This document shows positions 43,797-52,944 of a DNA stretch of 64,000 nucleotides, piece by piece; position 1 is the first letter of the stretch, and the number at the start of each line of letters is the position of its first letter. The notes beneath the pieces were generated by a model. The model was given only the letters and a program-made list of their open reading frames with translations, was not told where the DNA came from and searched no databases. Origin of the DNA: Ancylobacter gelatini. Lineage in GTDB: Bacteria > Pseudomonadota > Alphaproteobacteria > Rhizobiales > Xanthobacteraceae. A program made the position numbers and the translations under genes. The stretch lies in contig NZ_JAKVIL010000002.1 in NCBI RefSeq assembly GCF_022601675.1, positions 1 to 64,000 of the forward strand, written 5' to 3'.

Positions 43797-46700
43797 ATGC
43801 ACATTCTCGCCACCACCAGCGCCTCGCTCGACGATCTCGCCGAGCCGGTGGACCTTGCCCAGACGCCGGGCGAGATGGTGGTGGTGTCGTTCACCGACAG
43901 TGATCTGGGGGCGCTGGCCGCCGCCTATGAAGGCGAGAGCGACAAACTGCCGAGCCTGCGCCTCGCCAGCCTGCGCGATCTCAAGCACCCGATGTCGGTC
44001 GACCTCTGGATCGATCGCGTGGCCGCCCATGCGCGCCTTATCGTGGTGCGGCTGCTCGGCGGGCTGGACTGGTGGCGCTATGGCGTCGACCGGCTGACGG
44101 TGCTGGCGCGGGCGAATGGCATCGCGCTCGCGGTGCTGCCGGGCGAGGACCGCGACGATCCGCGCCTGAGCGACGCCTCGACCCTGCCGGATCAGGAACT
44201 GGCCGCGCTACTCGGCTATTTCCGCGCCGGGGGGCCGTCAAACATGTGCGCCCTGCTGCACCGGATGGCGGGCCATGCCGGGGTGGCGCTGGAGGCCGAA
44301 CCGCCCCAGCCGGTGCCGCTGGCGGGGTTTTATGAGTGGAAGGGCGGCCCCTCACCCCTGCTGGGGGAGGGAGCCGCGCGGGCCGGAATCGGCGAAGCCC
44401 TCTCTCCATGGGTGAGAGGTGCGGGAGAGGGGACCGGCAGACCCGTCATCCCCGTCATCTTCTATCGATCCATGTGGCTCGCCGGCGATACCGCGCCGGT
44501 CGATGCGCTGTGCGCCGCGCTGGCGGCGCGCGGCCTCGAACCCCGCCCGATCTTCGTCGCCAGCCTCAAGGAGCCGTTCTCGATCGCCTTCCTGCGCGAG
44601 GCGCTCACGGCGCGAAAGCCGGCCGTGATCCTGACACTGACCGCCTTCGCCGCCGCCGAGCCGGGCGAAGCCACGGTGCTCGACACACCCGGCGTGCCGG
44701 TGCTGCAGGCGGTGGTGGCGACCACGCGGCGCGAGGCGTGGCAGGAGGGCGCGCGCGGGCTGACCGGCGCGGACCTTGCCATGCATGTCGTGCTGCCCGA
44801 GCTCGACGGGCGTATTCTTGCCGGAGCACTCTCGTTCAAGGCGCCGGCGGAGCGCGAGAGTGTGCCGGGCTTCGGCGCGCTGGTGAACCGCGCGGAGCCG
44901 GACCGGGTGGCGCAGGTGGCGGCGCGCGTGGCGGCGCTGGCGCGCCTTGCCGCGCTTCCCGCCGCGGAGCGACGGATAACGGTCCTCATACCTGAATATG
45001 CCGGCGCGCCGGGCCGCACCGGCTGGGCGGTCGGGCTCGACGTGCCGGCGAGCGTGCGGGCGCTGCTTGAGGATCTGCGCGCCGCCGGCTATCGCGTCGA
45101 GGGCGCGCCGGCGGATGAACGGGCATTGCTGGAGCTGTTGGCGCAAGCCCCGGACCAATCTGCGCCCACATCGCGGGAGGGCTTTGCCGGGCAAGCGCGC
45201 GCGTGGCGCGGAACGCTTGACCTCGCCACCTACCGCGCCCGCCTTCATGCGCTACCCGACGAGGCGCGCGCCTCGCTCCACGCGGCATGGGGCGCGCCGG
45301 AGGACGACCCGGATCTCATCGGCGGCGCCTTCCGGTTCCGCGCCCGTGCCTTCGGGAATGTCACCGTGGCCATCGCGCCCGATCGCGGCAGTTATGCGGA
45401 GCGTCGCGCGCAGTATCACGATCCTGCTTTGCCGCCGCGCCATGGCCTGCTCGCCTTCGGCCTGTGGCTGCAGGAGCATGCCGACGCGCTGGTGCATATG
45501 GGCGCCCATGGCACGCTGGAATGGCTGCCGGGCAAGCAGGCGGCGCTGACCGGCGCGTGCTGGCCCGAGCTGGTTCTGGGCCGCCTGCCGGTGGCCTATC
45601 CGTTCATCGTCTCCAATCCCGGCGAGGCCGCGCAGGCCAAGCGCCGCATCGCCGCCGTGACGCTCGGCCACCTGCCGCCGCCGATGAGCGAGCAGGGGCT
45701 GGCCGGCGAGGCGCAGGAACTGGAGCGTCTGGTCGACGAATATGCGCAGGCCGAGGGGCTGGATCCGCGCCGTCGCGAGAAGCTGGCACGGCTGATCGTG
45801 GACGAGGCCCAGCGCACCGGCTTTGCCCGCGACGCCGGGCTGGAGGGCCAGCCCGAAACCAATGAAGCACTGCGCCGGATCGATGCCTTTCTGTGCGACC
45901 TCAAGGATTTGCGGCTCAAGGACGGGTTCCATGTCTATGGACGCGGCGCCTGCGGCGCGGCCGAGCGCGACGGGCTGCTGGCCGCTCTGGACGGGCGCCG
46001 CGTCGCGCCGGGTCCGGCCGGTGCGCCGGGGCGGGGGCGATCCGATGTGATGCCGACCGGGCGCAATCTCTACGCCAGCGACCCGCGCGCGCTGCCGACC
46101 CCGACCGCCATGGACCTCGGCCGGCTGGGCGCGGACGAGGTGCTGCGCGCCTATCTGCAGGCCCATGGTGACTGGCCGCGCGCCCTCGTGCTCGATTTGT
46201 GGGGCAGCGCGACGCTGCGCACCGGCGGCGAGGAGATCGCGCAGGGGCTGGCGCTGATCGGCGCCCGGCCGGTCTGGGACCCGGCGACGGGCCGGGTGAC
46301 GGGCGTCGAGGTACTGCCCTGCGCGGTGCTGGGGCGCCCACGCATCGATGTCACCTTCCGTATTTCCGGCCTGTTCCGCGACCTGTTTCCTGCACAGATC
46401 GCGCTGCTGGACGCGGCGCTGCGCGCGGTGGCGCGGCGGGAGGAGAGCGCGGAGGAGAACCCGCTGGCGGCGGCCGGTGAGGACGCGCCGCGCATTTTCG
46501 GCACCGCGCCGGGCGCCTATGGCGCGGGGCTCGATGGGCTGGAAGCCGACGCCCCACGCGAGGCGGTGGGGGCGGCCTATCTCGCCAGCGCCTCGCATGC
46601 CTATGGCGGGCCGGAAGGGCAGGCGCGGCCGGTGCCCGGCGCGTTCGTCGCGCGGGTGGCGGCGGCGGACCTTCTGGTGCACGGCGCCGACGATCCCGGC

Positions 46701-47186
46701 CGCGACCTGCTGGAGGGCGATGGCGACCTCGCCTTCATCGGCGGCTTCGCGGCGGCGGCTTCAAAGCTCGGCCGGCTGCCGGACCTCGTGGTGCTCGACA
46801 CCGCCGATCCCGCCCGCCCCAGGGCGCGCCCGCTGGAGCAGGCGCTGGCGCGGATCGTGCGCGGGCGCGCCCATCCCCGCTATATTGCCGGCCTGCTGCG
46901 CCACGGCCCGCGCGGTGCGGCGGAAATGGCGGAGACGATCGACCGGCTGGTCGGCTTCGCGCAGGTAACGCGCGCCGTGCCGTCTCATCTCATCGAGCTG
47001 ATGCACGACGCCTATGTCGCCGACGAGACGGTGCGCGCCTTCCTTGCGCAGGCTTCGCCCGAGGCGGCGCGCTTCATTGCGCAGCGGCTGGAGGAGGCCC
47101 GCGCTTGTGGTTTATGGCATCCGCGCCGTAATGATGCGGCCTTGCATGGCGAGGCGCTGCTCGCGGCAGCGGAGGGGGCGCGATGA
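43797..47186 (+). CDS. cobN: Cobaltochelatase large subunit CobN
   Basis: 1129 residues. Typical segments are VVRLLGGLDWWRYGVDRL, VIPVIFYRSMWLAGDTAPVD, LLAFGLWLQEHADALVHMGA then HGTLEWLPGKQAALTG, FIVSNPGEAAQAKRRIAAV, PTGRNLYASDPRALPTPTAM and AYGAGLDGLEADAP. CobN inserts cobalt into hydrogenobyrinate diamide together with CobS and CobT, which are not in this window. Between residues about 182 and 214 a low-complexity stretch (PSPLLGEGAARAGIGEALSP and onward) is encoded by a palindromic repeat and is not part of the family fold. The stop overlaps the cobG start by four bases. Confidence 0.96.
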   Translation: MHILATTSASLDDLAEPVDLAQTPGEMVVVSFTDSDLGALAAAYEGESDKLPSLRLASLRDLKHPMSVDLWIDRVAAHARLIVVRLLGGLDWWRYGVDRLTVLARANGIALAVLPGEDRDDPRLSDASTLPDQELAALLGYFRAGGPSNMCALLHRMAGHAGVALEAEPPQPVPLAGFYEWKGGPSPLLGEGAARAGIGEALSPWVRGAGEGTGRPVIPVIFYRSMWLAGDTAPVDALCAALAARGLEPRPIFVASLKEPFSIAFLREALTARKPAVILTLTAFAAAEPGEATVLDTPGVPVLQAVVATTRREAWQEGARGLTGADLAMHVVLPELDGRILAGALSFKAPAERESVPGFGALVNRAEPDRVAQVAARVAALARLAALPAAERRITVLIPEYAGAPGRTGWAVGLDVPASVRALLEDLRAAGYRVEGAPADERALLELLAQAPDQSAPTSREGFAGQARAWRGTLDLATYRARLHALPDEARASLHAAWGAPEDDPDLIGGAFRFRARAFGNVTVAIAPDRGSYAERRAQYHDPALPPRHGLLAFGLWLQEHADALVHMGAHGTLEWLPGKQAALTGACWPELVLGRLPVAYPFIVSNPGEAAQAKRRIAAVTLGHLPPPMSEQGLAGEAQELERLVDEYAQAEGLDPRRREKLARLIVDEAQRTGFARDAGLEGQPETNEALRRIDAFLCDLKDLRLKDGFHVYGRGACGAAERDGLLAALDGRRVAPGPAGAPGRGRSDVMPTGRNLYASDPRALPTPTAMDLGRLGADEVLRAYLQAHGDWPRALVLDLWGSATLRTGGEEIAQGLALIGARPVWDPATGRVTGVEVLPCAVLGRPRIDVTFRISGLFRDLFPAQIALLDAALRAVARREESAEENPLAAAGEDAPRIFGTAPGAYGAGLDGLEADAPREAVGAAYLASASHAYGGPEGQARPVPGAFVARVAAADLLVHGADDPGRDLLEGDGDLAFIGGFAAAASKLGRLPDLVVLDTADPARPRARPLEQALARIVRGRAHPRYIAGLLRHGPRGAAEMAETIDRLVGFAQVTRAVPSHLIELMHDAYVADETVRAFLAQASPEAARFIAQRLEEARACGLWHPRRNDAALHGEALLAAAEGAR
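44347..44441 (+). repeat. Palindromic repeat inserted in frame in cobN
   Basis: Two hairpin-forming parts: CCTCACCCC...GGGGGAGG at about 44350-44371 and CCCTCTC (44398-44404) with GAGAGG (44414-44419), followed by GCGGGAGAGGGG. The second part matches the copy at 33618-33640. The insertion adds roughly 32 codons without breaking the frame and lies between two conserved blocks of CobN. Confidence 0.75.
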
Positions 47187-48370
47187 CGGCTTCCCTGCGG
47201 CGCGGCGCCTGTCCGAGCCTGCCAGCGCCGATGCTGACCGGCGACGGGCTGCTGGCCCGCCTCGTTCCCGCCGAACCGCTCAGCCCGGCGCAGTTGGCCG
47301 GCCTCGCCCGGCTGGCGCGCACGCTGGGCAATGGCGTGGTGGAGGTGACCGCGCGCGGCAAGCTGCAACTGCGTGGCCTCACCTCCGACACCGCGCCGAG
47401 ACTTCCCGGCGGCATCGCGGCGCTGGGGATCGCGGTGCGCCCGGGGTTGGCGGTGGAGTTTCCCGCGCTGGCGGGACAGGCGGCGGATGCCGTGTTCGAC
47501 CCGCGCCCGCTGGCGCGCGCGATCGAGAGCGGCGCCGCGCCCTTCGCTCCGGAGCTGGCGCCGAAGGTCTCGGTGGTGGTGGATAGCGGCGGGGCGCTCA
47601 ACCTCTCGGCGCTCTCCGCCGATCTCGCACTGACGGTCGGCGACGAGCCGGGAGGGGTGCGACTGGTGCTCGCCGGCCAGCCGATCGGCACGATTCCCGA
47701 GACGGAGGCCGCCGACATGGCGGTCGCGTTGCTGGCGCGCCTCGCCATGCGCGGCCCGGCGGCCCGCATGGCCGAGCTGCTGCGTGGGGAGCTTCAGATC
47801 GAGCCGCAGGAAAGGGCTCCCGCCCATTCCGCCGAGCCGGTCGGGCTTCATCCGCTGCGCGAGGGCGGGGTGGCACTGGGCATCGCGCTGGCTTTCGGCC
47901 ATGGCGAGGCGGATGCGCTGGAGCAACTCGCTGCGCGGGCCGAGGCCGCGGGCGTGACGAGCGTCGAGCCTGCCGCCGGGCGGGCTCTGCTGCTGTCGGC
48001 CCTGAGCGCGGACGCTGTCGCCCGGCTGCGCGAGGAAGCACACGCGCTCGGTTTCATCACCAATCCGGCCGATCCGCGTCGCGCGGTGTTCGCCTGCGCC
48101 GGCCGCCCGGCCTGCGGTGCCGCGACGCTGGAAACCCGGCCGCTGGCGCTCGCCCTCGCCCCGCTCATACGGGGGCGCACACTGCATGTGTCGGGCTGCT
48201 CCAAGGGCTGTGCCCATCCCGCGCCTACGGCTTTCGCCATCGTGGGGCTGGACGAGGGGGCCGGGATCGTGGTCGAAGGCTCCGCGCGCGCCACACCCGC
48301 GAGGATCGTGCCGGTGGCGGAGTTGCGCGCGAGGATGGAAGCCATGCTGGCGGAAAAGGCGGGGACATGA
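47183..48370 (+). CDS. cobG: Precorrin-3B synthase
   Basis: 395 residues starting MTASLRRGACPSLPAPMLTG. It is a nitrite/sulfite reductase-like protein: GDGLLARLVPAEPLSPAQLA, VEVTARGKLQLRGLT near the N-terminus, and CAGRPACGAATLETRPLALA with TLHVSGCSKGCAHPAPTAFA as the Fe-S cysteines near the C-terminus. CobG uses oxygen to hydroxylate precorrin-3A, so the pathway is the aerobic one. It overlaps cobN upstream and cobH downstream by four bases each. Confidence 0.92.
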   Translation: MTASLRRGACPSLPAPMLTGDGLLARLVPAEPLSPAQLAGLARLARTLGNGVVEVTARGKLQLRGLTSDTAPRLPGGIAALGIAVRPGLAVEFPALAGQAADAVFDPRPLARAIESGAAPFAPELAPKVSVVVDSGGALNLSALSADLALTVGDEPGGVRLVLAGQPIGTIPETEAADMAVALLARLAMRGPAARMAELLRGELQIEPQERAPAHSAEPVGLHPLREGGVALGIALAFGHGEADALEQLAARAEAAGVTSVEPAAGRALLLSALSADAVARLREEAHALGFITNPADPRRAVFACAGRPACGAATLETRPLALALAPLIRGRTLHVSGCSKGCAHPAPTAFAIVGLDEGAGIVVEGSARATPARIVPVAELRARMEAMLAEKAGT

Positions 48371-49017
48371 CGGTGGCCGACGGGTCCGCGCCGTTCGAGT
48401 ACGTCCGGGACGGCACGGCGATCTATGAACGCTCCTTCGCCATCATCCGCGCGGAGGCCGAACTCGGCCGCTTCGCGCCCGACGAGGCCGATGTCGCGGT
48501 GCGGATGATCCACGCCTGCGGGCTGGTGGAAGCCGCCGCCGCCATCGACTTCTCTCCCGGTGCCGTTCGCGCCGGCCGTCGCGCGCTTGAGGCCGGCGCG
48601 CCGATCCTGTGCGACGCGCAGATGGTGGCTCACGGCGTTACCCGCGCCCGGCTCCCTGCCGGCAATGAGGTGATCTGCACGCTGAACGATCCCGCCGTGC
48701 CGGAGCTTGCCGCGCGGCTCGGCACCACGCGCTCGGCGGCGGCGCTGGAGTTGTGGCGCGACAAGCTGGACGGCGCGGTGGTCGCCATCGGCAATGCGCC
48801 GACCGCGCTGTTCCATTTGCTGGAAATGCTCGATGCCGGCGCGCCGAAGCCGGCGGTGATTCTCGGCATTCCCGTCGGCTTCGTCGGCGCGGCGGAATCC
48901 AAGGACGCGCTGGCGGCCGGCGATCACGGCGTGCCGTGGATCGTGGTGCGCGGACGGCTCGGCGGCAGCGCCATGACGGCGGCGGCGGTCAACGCACTGG
49001 CGAGGCCCGGCATATGA
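48367..49017 (+). CDS. cobH: Precorrin-8X methylmutase
   Basis: 216 residues. AIYERSFAIIRAEAELGRFA, VAVRMIHACGLVEAAAAIDF with the catalytic His, and APILCDAQMVAHGVTRARLP are diagnostic. AVVAIGNAPTALFHLLEMLD and GIPVGFVGAAESKDAL complete the family pattern. It moves the C11 methyl group to C12 to give hydrogenobyrinate. The last codons overlap the cobI start. Confidence 0.96.
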   Translation: MTVADGSAPFEYVRDGTAIYERSFAIIRAEAELGRFAPDEADVAVRMIHACGLVEAAAAIDFSPGAVRAGRRALEAGAPILCDAQMVAHGVTRARLPAGNEVICTLNDPAVPELAARLGTTRSAAALELWRDKLDGAVVAIGNAPTALFHLLEMLDAGAPKPAVILGIPVGFVGAAESKDALAAGDHGVPWIVVRGRLGGSAMTAAAVNALARPGI

Positions 49018-49742
49018 ATCCCGGCCATCTGATCGGTGTCGGCGTTGGCCCGGGCGACCCGGAGCTGATGACGCTCAAGGCGGTGCGGGCGCTCCAGCAC
49101 GCCGATGTCGTCGCCTATTTCTCCAAGCTCGGCAATGCCAGCCACGCGCGCGCCATCGCTCACACCCATTTCCGCGCCGGCATCGAGGAACTGCCGCTCG
49201 GCTATCCGGTGACCACCGAGATGCCCAAGGACGAGGCGCCCTATCGCGCCGCGATCGATGCGTTCTACGAGCAGGCGGCGCAGGCGGTGGCGTGCCATCT
49301 CGACGCCGGCCGCACCGTCGCGGTGCTGTCGGAAGGCGATCCGCTGTTCTACGGTTCCTATATGCATCTGCATGTGCGCCTCGCCCATCGCTACCCGACG
49401 GACGTGATTGCCGGGGTTACCGGTATGTCCGGCTGCTGGTCGCAGGCCGGCACGCCGATCACACAGGGCGACGACGTGCTGAGCGTGCTGCCCGGCACGC
49501 TCTCGGAAGACGCGCTCACCGAGCGGCTTGCCGGAACCGATGCGGCGGTCATCATGAAAGTCGGGCGCAATTTGCCGAAGATCCGTCGGGCGCTGGCCCG
49601 CGCCGGCCGGCTGGATCGGGCGCTTTATGTCGAGCGCGGCACCATGACGGGCGGCCATCACGCCCCTCTGGCGACGCGCCCGGAGGCGCCTGCGCCTTAT
49701 TTCGCCATTGTGCTGGTGCCTGGCTGGGAGACGAAGCGGTGA
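49014..49742 (+). CDS. cobI: Precorrin-2 C20-methyltransferase
   Basis: 242 residues from the ATG overlapping the cobH stop. The tetrapyrrole-methylase N-terminus HLIGVGVGPGDPELMTLKAV, then VAVLSEGDPLFYGSYMHLHV and AGVTGMSGCWSQAGTPI, match CobI/CbiL. It adds the second peripheral methyl with S-adenosylmethionine. It overlaps cobJ through GTGA. Confidence 0.95.
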   Translation: MNPGHLIGVGVGPGDPELMTLKAVRALQHADVVAYFSKLGNASHARAIAHTHFRAGIEELPLGYPVTTEMPKDEAPYRAAIDAFYEQAAQAVACHLDAGRTVAVLSEGDPLFYGSYMHLHVRLAHRYPTDVIAGVTGMSGCWSQAGTPITQGDDVLSVLPGTLSEDALTERLAGTDAAVIMKVGRNLPKIRRALARAGRLDRALYVERGTMTGGHHAPLATRPEAPAPYFAIVLVPGWETKR

Positions 49743-50497
49743 GTGGCGTTCTCTACGTGGTCGGCCTCGGGCCGGGCGATCAGCGCTTCCTCATTCCCGA
49801 GGCGGCGGACGCGCTGGCGCTCGCCGAGGCGGTCTATGGCTATGGGCCCTATGTCGAGCGCGTGCCGGCGCGCGAGGGGCAGGCCCGCCATGCTTCCGAC
49901 AACCGCGTCGAGCTGGAGCGCGCGCAGGACGCGCTGGCCCATGCCGCCGCCGGCGCGCGGGTCGCCATGGTGTCGGGCGGCGATCCCGGCGTGTTCGCCA
50001 TGGCGGCGGCGGTGATCGAGGCGATCGAACAGGGGCCGGAGAGCTGGCGGCAGATCGAATTGCTGATCGTGCCGGGCATCACCGCCATGCTGGCGGTGGC
50101 CGCCAAGGCCGGCGCGCCGCTGGGGCATGATTTCTGCGCCATCTCGCTCTCCGACAATCTCAAGCCGTGGGAGGTGATCGAGAAGCGGCTGCGTCTCGCC
50201 GCGCAGGCGGGGTTTGCCATGGCGTTCTACAACCCGGTCTCCAAGGCGCGCCCGCACCAGCTCGACACCGCCTTCGACATCCTGCGCGAGGAGCTGCCTT
50301 CCAGCGTGCCGGTGATCTTCGGGCGCGCGGTGGGGCGGCCGGACGAGCGGTTGCGCGTCGCCCCGCTCGCCCATGCGCGTGGGCACATGGCGGACATGGC
50401 GACCTGCATCATCGTCGGCTCGACCGAGACCCGCATCGTGGAGCGGCCCGGCAAGCGGGCACTGGTCTATACGCCGCGCCGGGCGGGGGATGCATGA
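49739..50497 (+). CDS. cobJ: Precorrin-3B C17-methyltransferase
   Basis: 252 residues from a GTG that overlaps the cobI stop. LYVVGLGPGDQRFLIPEAAD, VYGYGPYVERVPAREGQARH, VAMVSGGDPGVFAMAAAVIE and LGHDFCAISLSDNLKPWEVI are the CobJ signature in order. It contracts the ring after methylation at C17. The last 31 bases overlap the 3' end of cobK on the opposite strand. Confidence 0.95.
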   Translation: MSGVLYVVGLGPGDQRFLIPEAADALALAEAVYGYGPYVERVPAREGQARHASDNRVELERAQDALAHAAAGARVAMVSGGDPGVFAMAAAVIEAIEQGPESWRQIELLIVPGITAMLAVAAKAGAPLGHDFCAISLSDNLKPWEVIEKRLRLAAQAGFAMAFYNPVSKARPHQLDTAFDILREELPSSVPVIFGRAVGRPDERLRVAPLAHARGHMADMATCIIVGSTETRIVERPGKRALVYTPRRAGDA

Positions 50498-51291
50498 GGG
50501 CGTGGCAGCGGTTGCCGCCGCTCCAGCCATGTGAGCGCGGCCTCGACGTCCGCGACGCTCTCCACCGCCGGCCGCGCCGGGCGCGTGATCATCATCACCT
50601 CGATGCCCAGCGCCCGGGCGGCGGCGATCTTGGCATAGGTCTCCGGCCCGCCGCTGTTCTTGGCCAGCACGGCGTCGATGCGGTGGCCGGTGAGCAGGTC
50701 GCGCTCGTCTTGTTCCGCGAAGGGGCCGCGCGCTTCGATATAGGCGGCGGAAGGCAGGTCGAGACGGGCCTCGACCGGATCGATGCTGCGGATCAGGTAA
50801 TGGTGCTGCGGGGCGGCCTCCAGCGCCTGCACCTCGTTGCGGCCCAGCGCAGCGAACACACGGCGCGGGGCGGCTCCCAGAGCGGTCAGCGCCTCCGCGA
50901 GGCTTGCCGCTTCGCGCCAGATGTCGCCCGGCAGGGGCTCCCACTGGGGGCGGGCCAGCGCAAGCAGGGGGACGCCCGCGATCCGCGCGGCTTCCGCGGC
51001 ATGGGCCGACATGATGGCGGCGAAGGGGTGGGTGGCATCGATCAGGGCATCGATGCGCTCGGCTTCGAGATAGGCGACAAGTCCCTCCACCCCGCCGAAG
51101 CCGCCCGTGCGCGTCGGCAAGGCCAGCACCAGCGGGTTGCGCGTGCGCCCGGCAAGCGACACGTTGGCCTCGAATGCGGGACGGGCCGCCAGCGCCTCGG
51201 CAAGGCGCCGCGCTTCGCCCGTGCCGCCCAGAACCAGCACGCGCAGCCGCGCGTTCGAGCCTGAAGGCGTGTCGATGTCGGAAGCCGCCAT
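50467..51291 (-). CDS. cobK: Precorrin-6A reductase
   Basis: 274 residues starting MAASDIDTPSGSNARLRVLV. LVLGGTGEARRLAEALAARP, IDALIDATHPFAAIMSAHAA, LIRSIDPVEARLDLPSAAYI and IDAVLAKNSGGPETYAKIAA match CobK/CbiJ. It reduces precorrin-6A with NADPH. It is the only gene of this arm on the minus strand: its 3' end overlaps cobJ, and its start codon lies across that of cobL. Its transcript must start within cobL, outside direct riboswitch control. Confidence 0.94.
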   Translation of the reverse strand: MAASDIDTPSGSNARLRVLVLGGTGEARRLAEALAARPAFEANVSLAGRTRNPLVLALPTRTGGFGGVEGLVAYLEAERIDALIDATHPFAAIMSAHAAEAARIAGVPLLALARPQWEPLPGDIWREAASLAEALTALGAAPRRVFAALGRNEVQALEAAPQHHYLIRSIDPVEARLDLPSAAYIEARGPFAEQDERDLLTGHRIDAVLAKNSGGPETYAKIAAARALGIEVMMITRPARPAVESVADVEAALTWLERRQPLPRPHASPARRGV

Positions 51292-52561
51292 GCCGGACTG
51301 TGATCCTCTCGCGCCTCAAGGCCCCGAGCCTGTAGCAGGCCGGCGCTGGTTGTCCATTGTCGGTATCGGAGAGGACGGGCTCGCGGGCCTTTCGCCGGCC
51401 GCACGCGCGCTGATCGAGCAAGCGGGAATCGTGTTCGGCGGTGCACGCCATCTCGCCCTTGCCAGCGACGCCGTGAGGGGGACGGCGCGGGCGTGGCCGA
51501 GCCCGTTCGAGGAGGGCGTGCGCGAGGTGCTGGCGATGCGGGGTGAAAACGTCTGTGTGCTGGCTTCGGGCGACCCGTTCCTGCACGGCGTCGGTGCGGT
51601 GCTGGCGCGCCATGTGCCGGTGGATCAAATGCACGTTATGCCGGCTCCGTCCGCCTTCAGCCTTGCCACCTCGCGGCTCGGCTGGGCGCTACCCGATATC
51701 ACCTGCCTGTCCGCCCATGGCCGCCCGCTCGATCTCATCCGACCGCATCTCCATCCCGGCCGCCGGCTGCTGGTGCTGACCTCGGACGAGAATGGCCCGC
51801 GCGCGCTGGCCGAGCTGGTGACGGTGGCCGGCTTCGGCGGCTCGCGGCTTCATGTGCTGGAAGCGCTGGGCGGCGCGCGGGAATGGGTGCGCGGCGTCGC
51901 GGCCGAGGCGTTCGATCTGGCGGACATCGACCCGCTGAACGTCGTCGGCCTTGAGGTCGAGGCGGGAGAGGGCGCGCGGATCATTGCGCTCACGCCCGGC
52001 CTGCCGGACGAGCTGTTCGAGCATGACGGCCAGCTCACCAAGCGCGACATGCGGGCCATGACACTCGGTGCGCTGGCGCCGCGCCGGGGCGAATTGCTGT
52101 GGGACATCGGCGCCGGGGCGGGCTCGGTCGCCATCGAATGGATGCTCGCCGATCCCTCCCTCAAGGCCATCGCCATCGAGGAGCGCGAGACACGCGCGGC
52201 CCGGATCGCCCGCAATGCCAGCGCGCTCGGCGTGCCCGGTCTCGTGCTGGTGCAGGGCAGCGCGCCGGCGGCGCTGGCCGGGCTGCCGGCGCCGGATGCC
52301 ATCTTCGTCGGCGGCGGGGCGAGCGAGGCGGGCGTGATGGACGCGGCGCTGGCCGTGCTGAAGCCCGGCGGGCGGCTGGTGGTCAATGCGGTGACGCTGG
52401 AAACCGAAGCGCTGCTGCTGGCGCGCCATGCCGCGCTCGGCGGGGAACTCACCCGCATCGCGATTTCCCGTGCCGCACCGGTGGCGGGCATGACCGGCTG
52501 GCGCCCGGCGATGCCGGTGACGCAATGGAGCTGGATGAAGCCCGTGGGTCAGGCGCGATGA
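51290..52561 (+). CDS. cobL: Precorrin-6Y C5,15-methyltransferase (decarboxylating)
   Basis: 423 residues from the ATG at 51290 (MPDCDPLAPQGPEPVAG); an ATG at 51275 would add five residues. The N-terminal half is the C5 methylase (WLSIVGIGEDGLAGLSPAAR, then LASGDPFLHGVGAVLARHV). The C-terminal half is the C15 methylase/decarboxylase with a class I fold (LLWDIGAGAGSVAIEWMLAD). The fusion is normal for CobL. Its stop overlaps the cobE start. Confidence 0.94.
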   Translation: MPDCDPLAPQGPEPVAGRRWLSIVGIGEDGLAGLSPAARALIEQAGIVFGGARHLALASDAVRGTARAWPSPFEEGVREVLAMRGENVCVLASGDPFLHGVGAVLARHVPVDQMHVMPAPSAFSLATSRLGWALPDITCLSAHGRPLDLIRPHLHPGRRLLVLTSDENGPRALAELVTVAGFGGSRLHVLEALGGAREWVRGVAAEAFDLADIDPLNVVGLEVEAGEGARIIALTPGLPDELFEHDGQLTKRDMRAMTLGALAPRRGELLWDIGAGAGSVAIEWMLADPSLKAIAIEERETRAARIARNASALGVPGLVLVQGSAPAALAGLPAPDAIFVGGGASEAGVMDAALAVLKPGGRLVVNAVTLETEALLLARHAALGGELTRIAISRAAPVAGMTGWRPAMPVTQWSWMKPVGQAR

Positions 52562-52944
52562 TCGTCGCCGGGGTCGGCAGCCGTCGCGGCGTGACCGCGC
52601 AGGAGGTCTGCGCGGCGGTGCGCGGCGCCATGGAGCGCCACGGCGTGAAGCTCTGCGACATCTCGCTGATGGCAACCCCGGCGCTCAAGGGCAGCGAAGC
52701 CGGGATCATGCGCGCGGCGCTCGACCTAGGCCTCCTGCTGGTCATGGTGCCGCAGTCGCAGATGGAAGCGGCCGGCACGCGTGCGCTCTCCCATTCCGAC
52801 CGCGTGGTCGCGCTGATGGGCGTGCCGTCCGTGGCCGAGGCCGCCGCGCTCGCCGCCGCCGGGCGGCGCTCCACCCTGATCGGCCCGCGCTTCGTGCTCG
52901 GCCCTGTGACCTGCGCGCTGGCGCGTGAGGCGGAAAAATCATGA
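52558..52944 (+). CDS. cobE: CobE/CbiG C-terminal domain protein
   Basis: 128 residues starting [20 protein letters not shown], the CobE N-terminus (GxGxRxG). [20 protein letters not shown], then [20 protein letters not shown], complete the family pattern. CobE is homologous to the C-terminal part of CbiG; in the aerobic route its exact role is not settled. It overlaps cobL and cobM by four bases each. Confidence 0.92.
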   Translation: MIVAGVGSRRGVTAQEVCAAVRGAMERHGVKLCDISLMATPALKGSEAGIMRAALDLGLLLVMVPQSQMEAAGTRALSHSDRVVALMGVPSVAEAAALAAAGRRSTLIGPRFVLGPVTCALAREAEKS

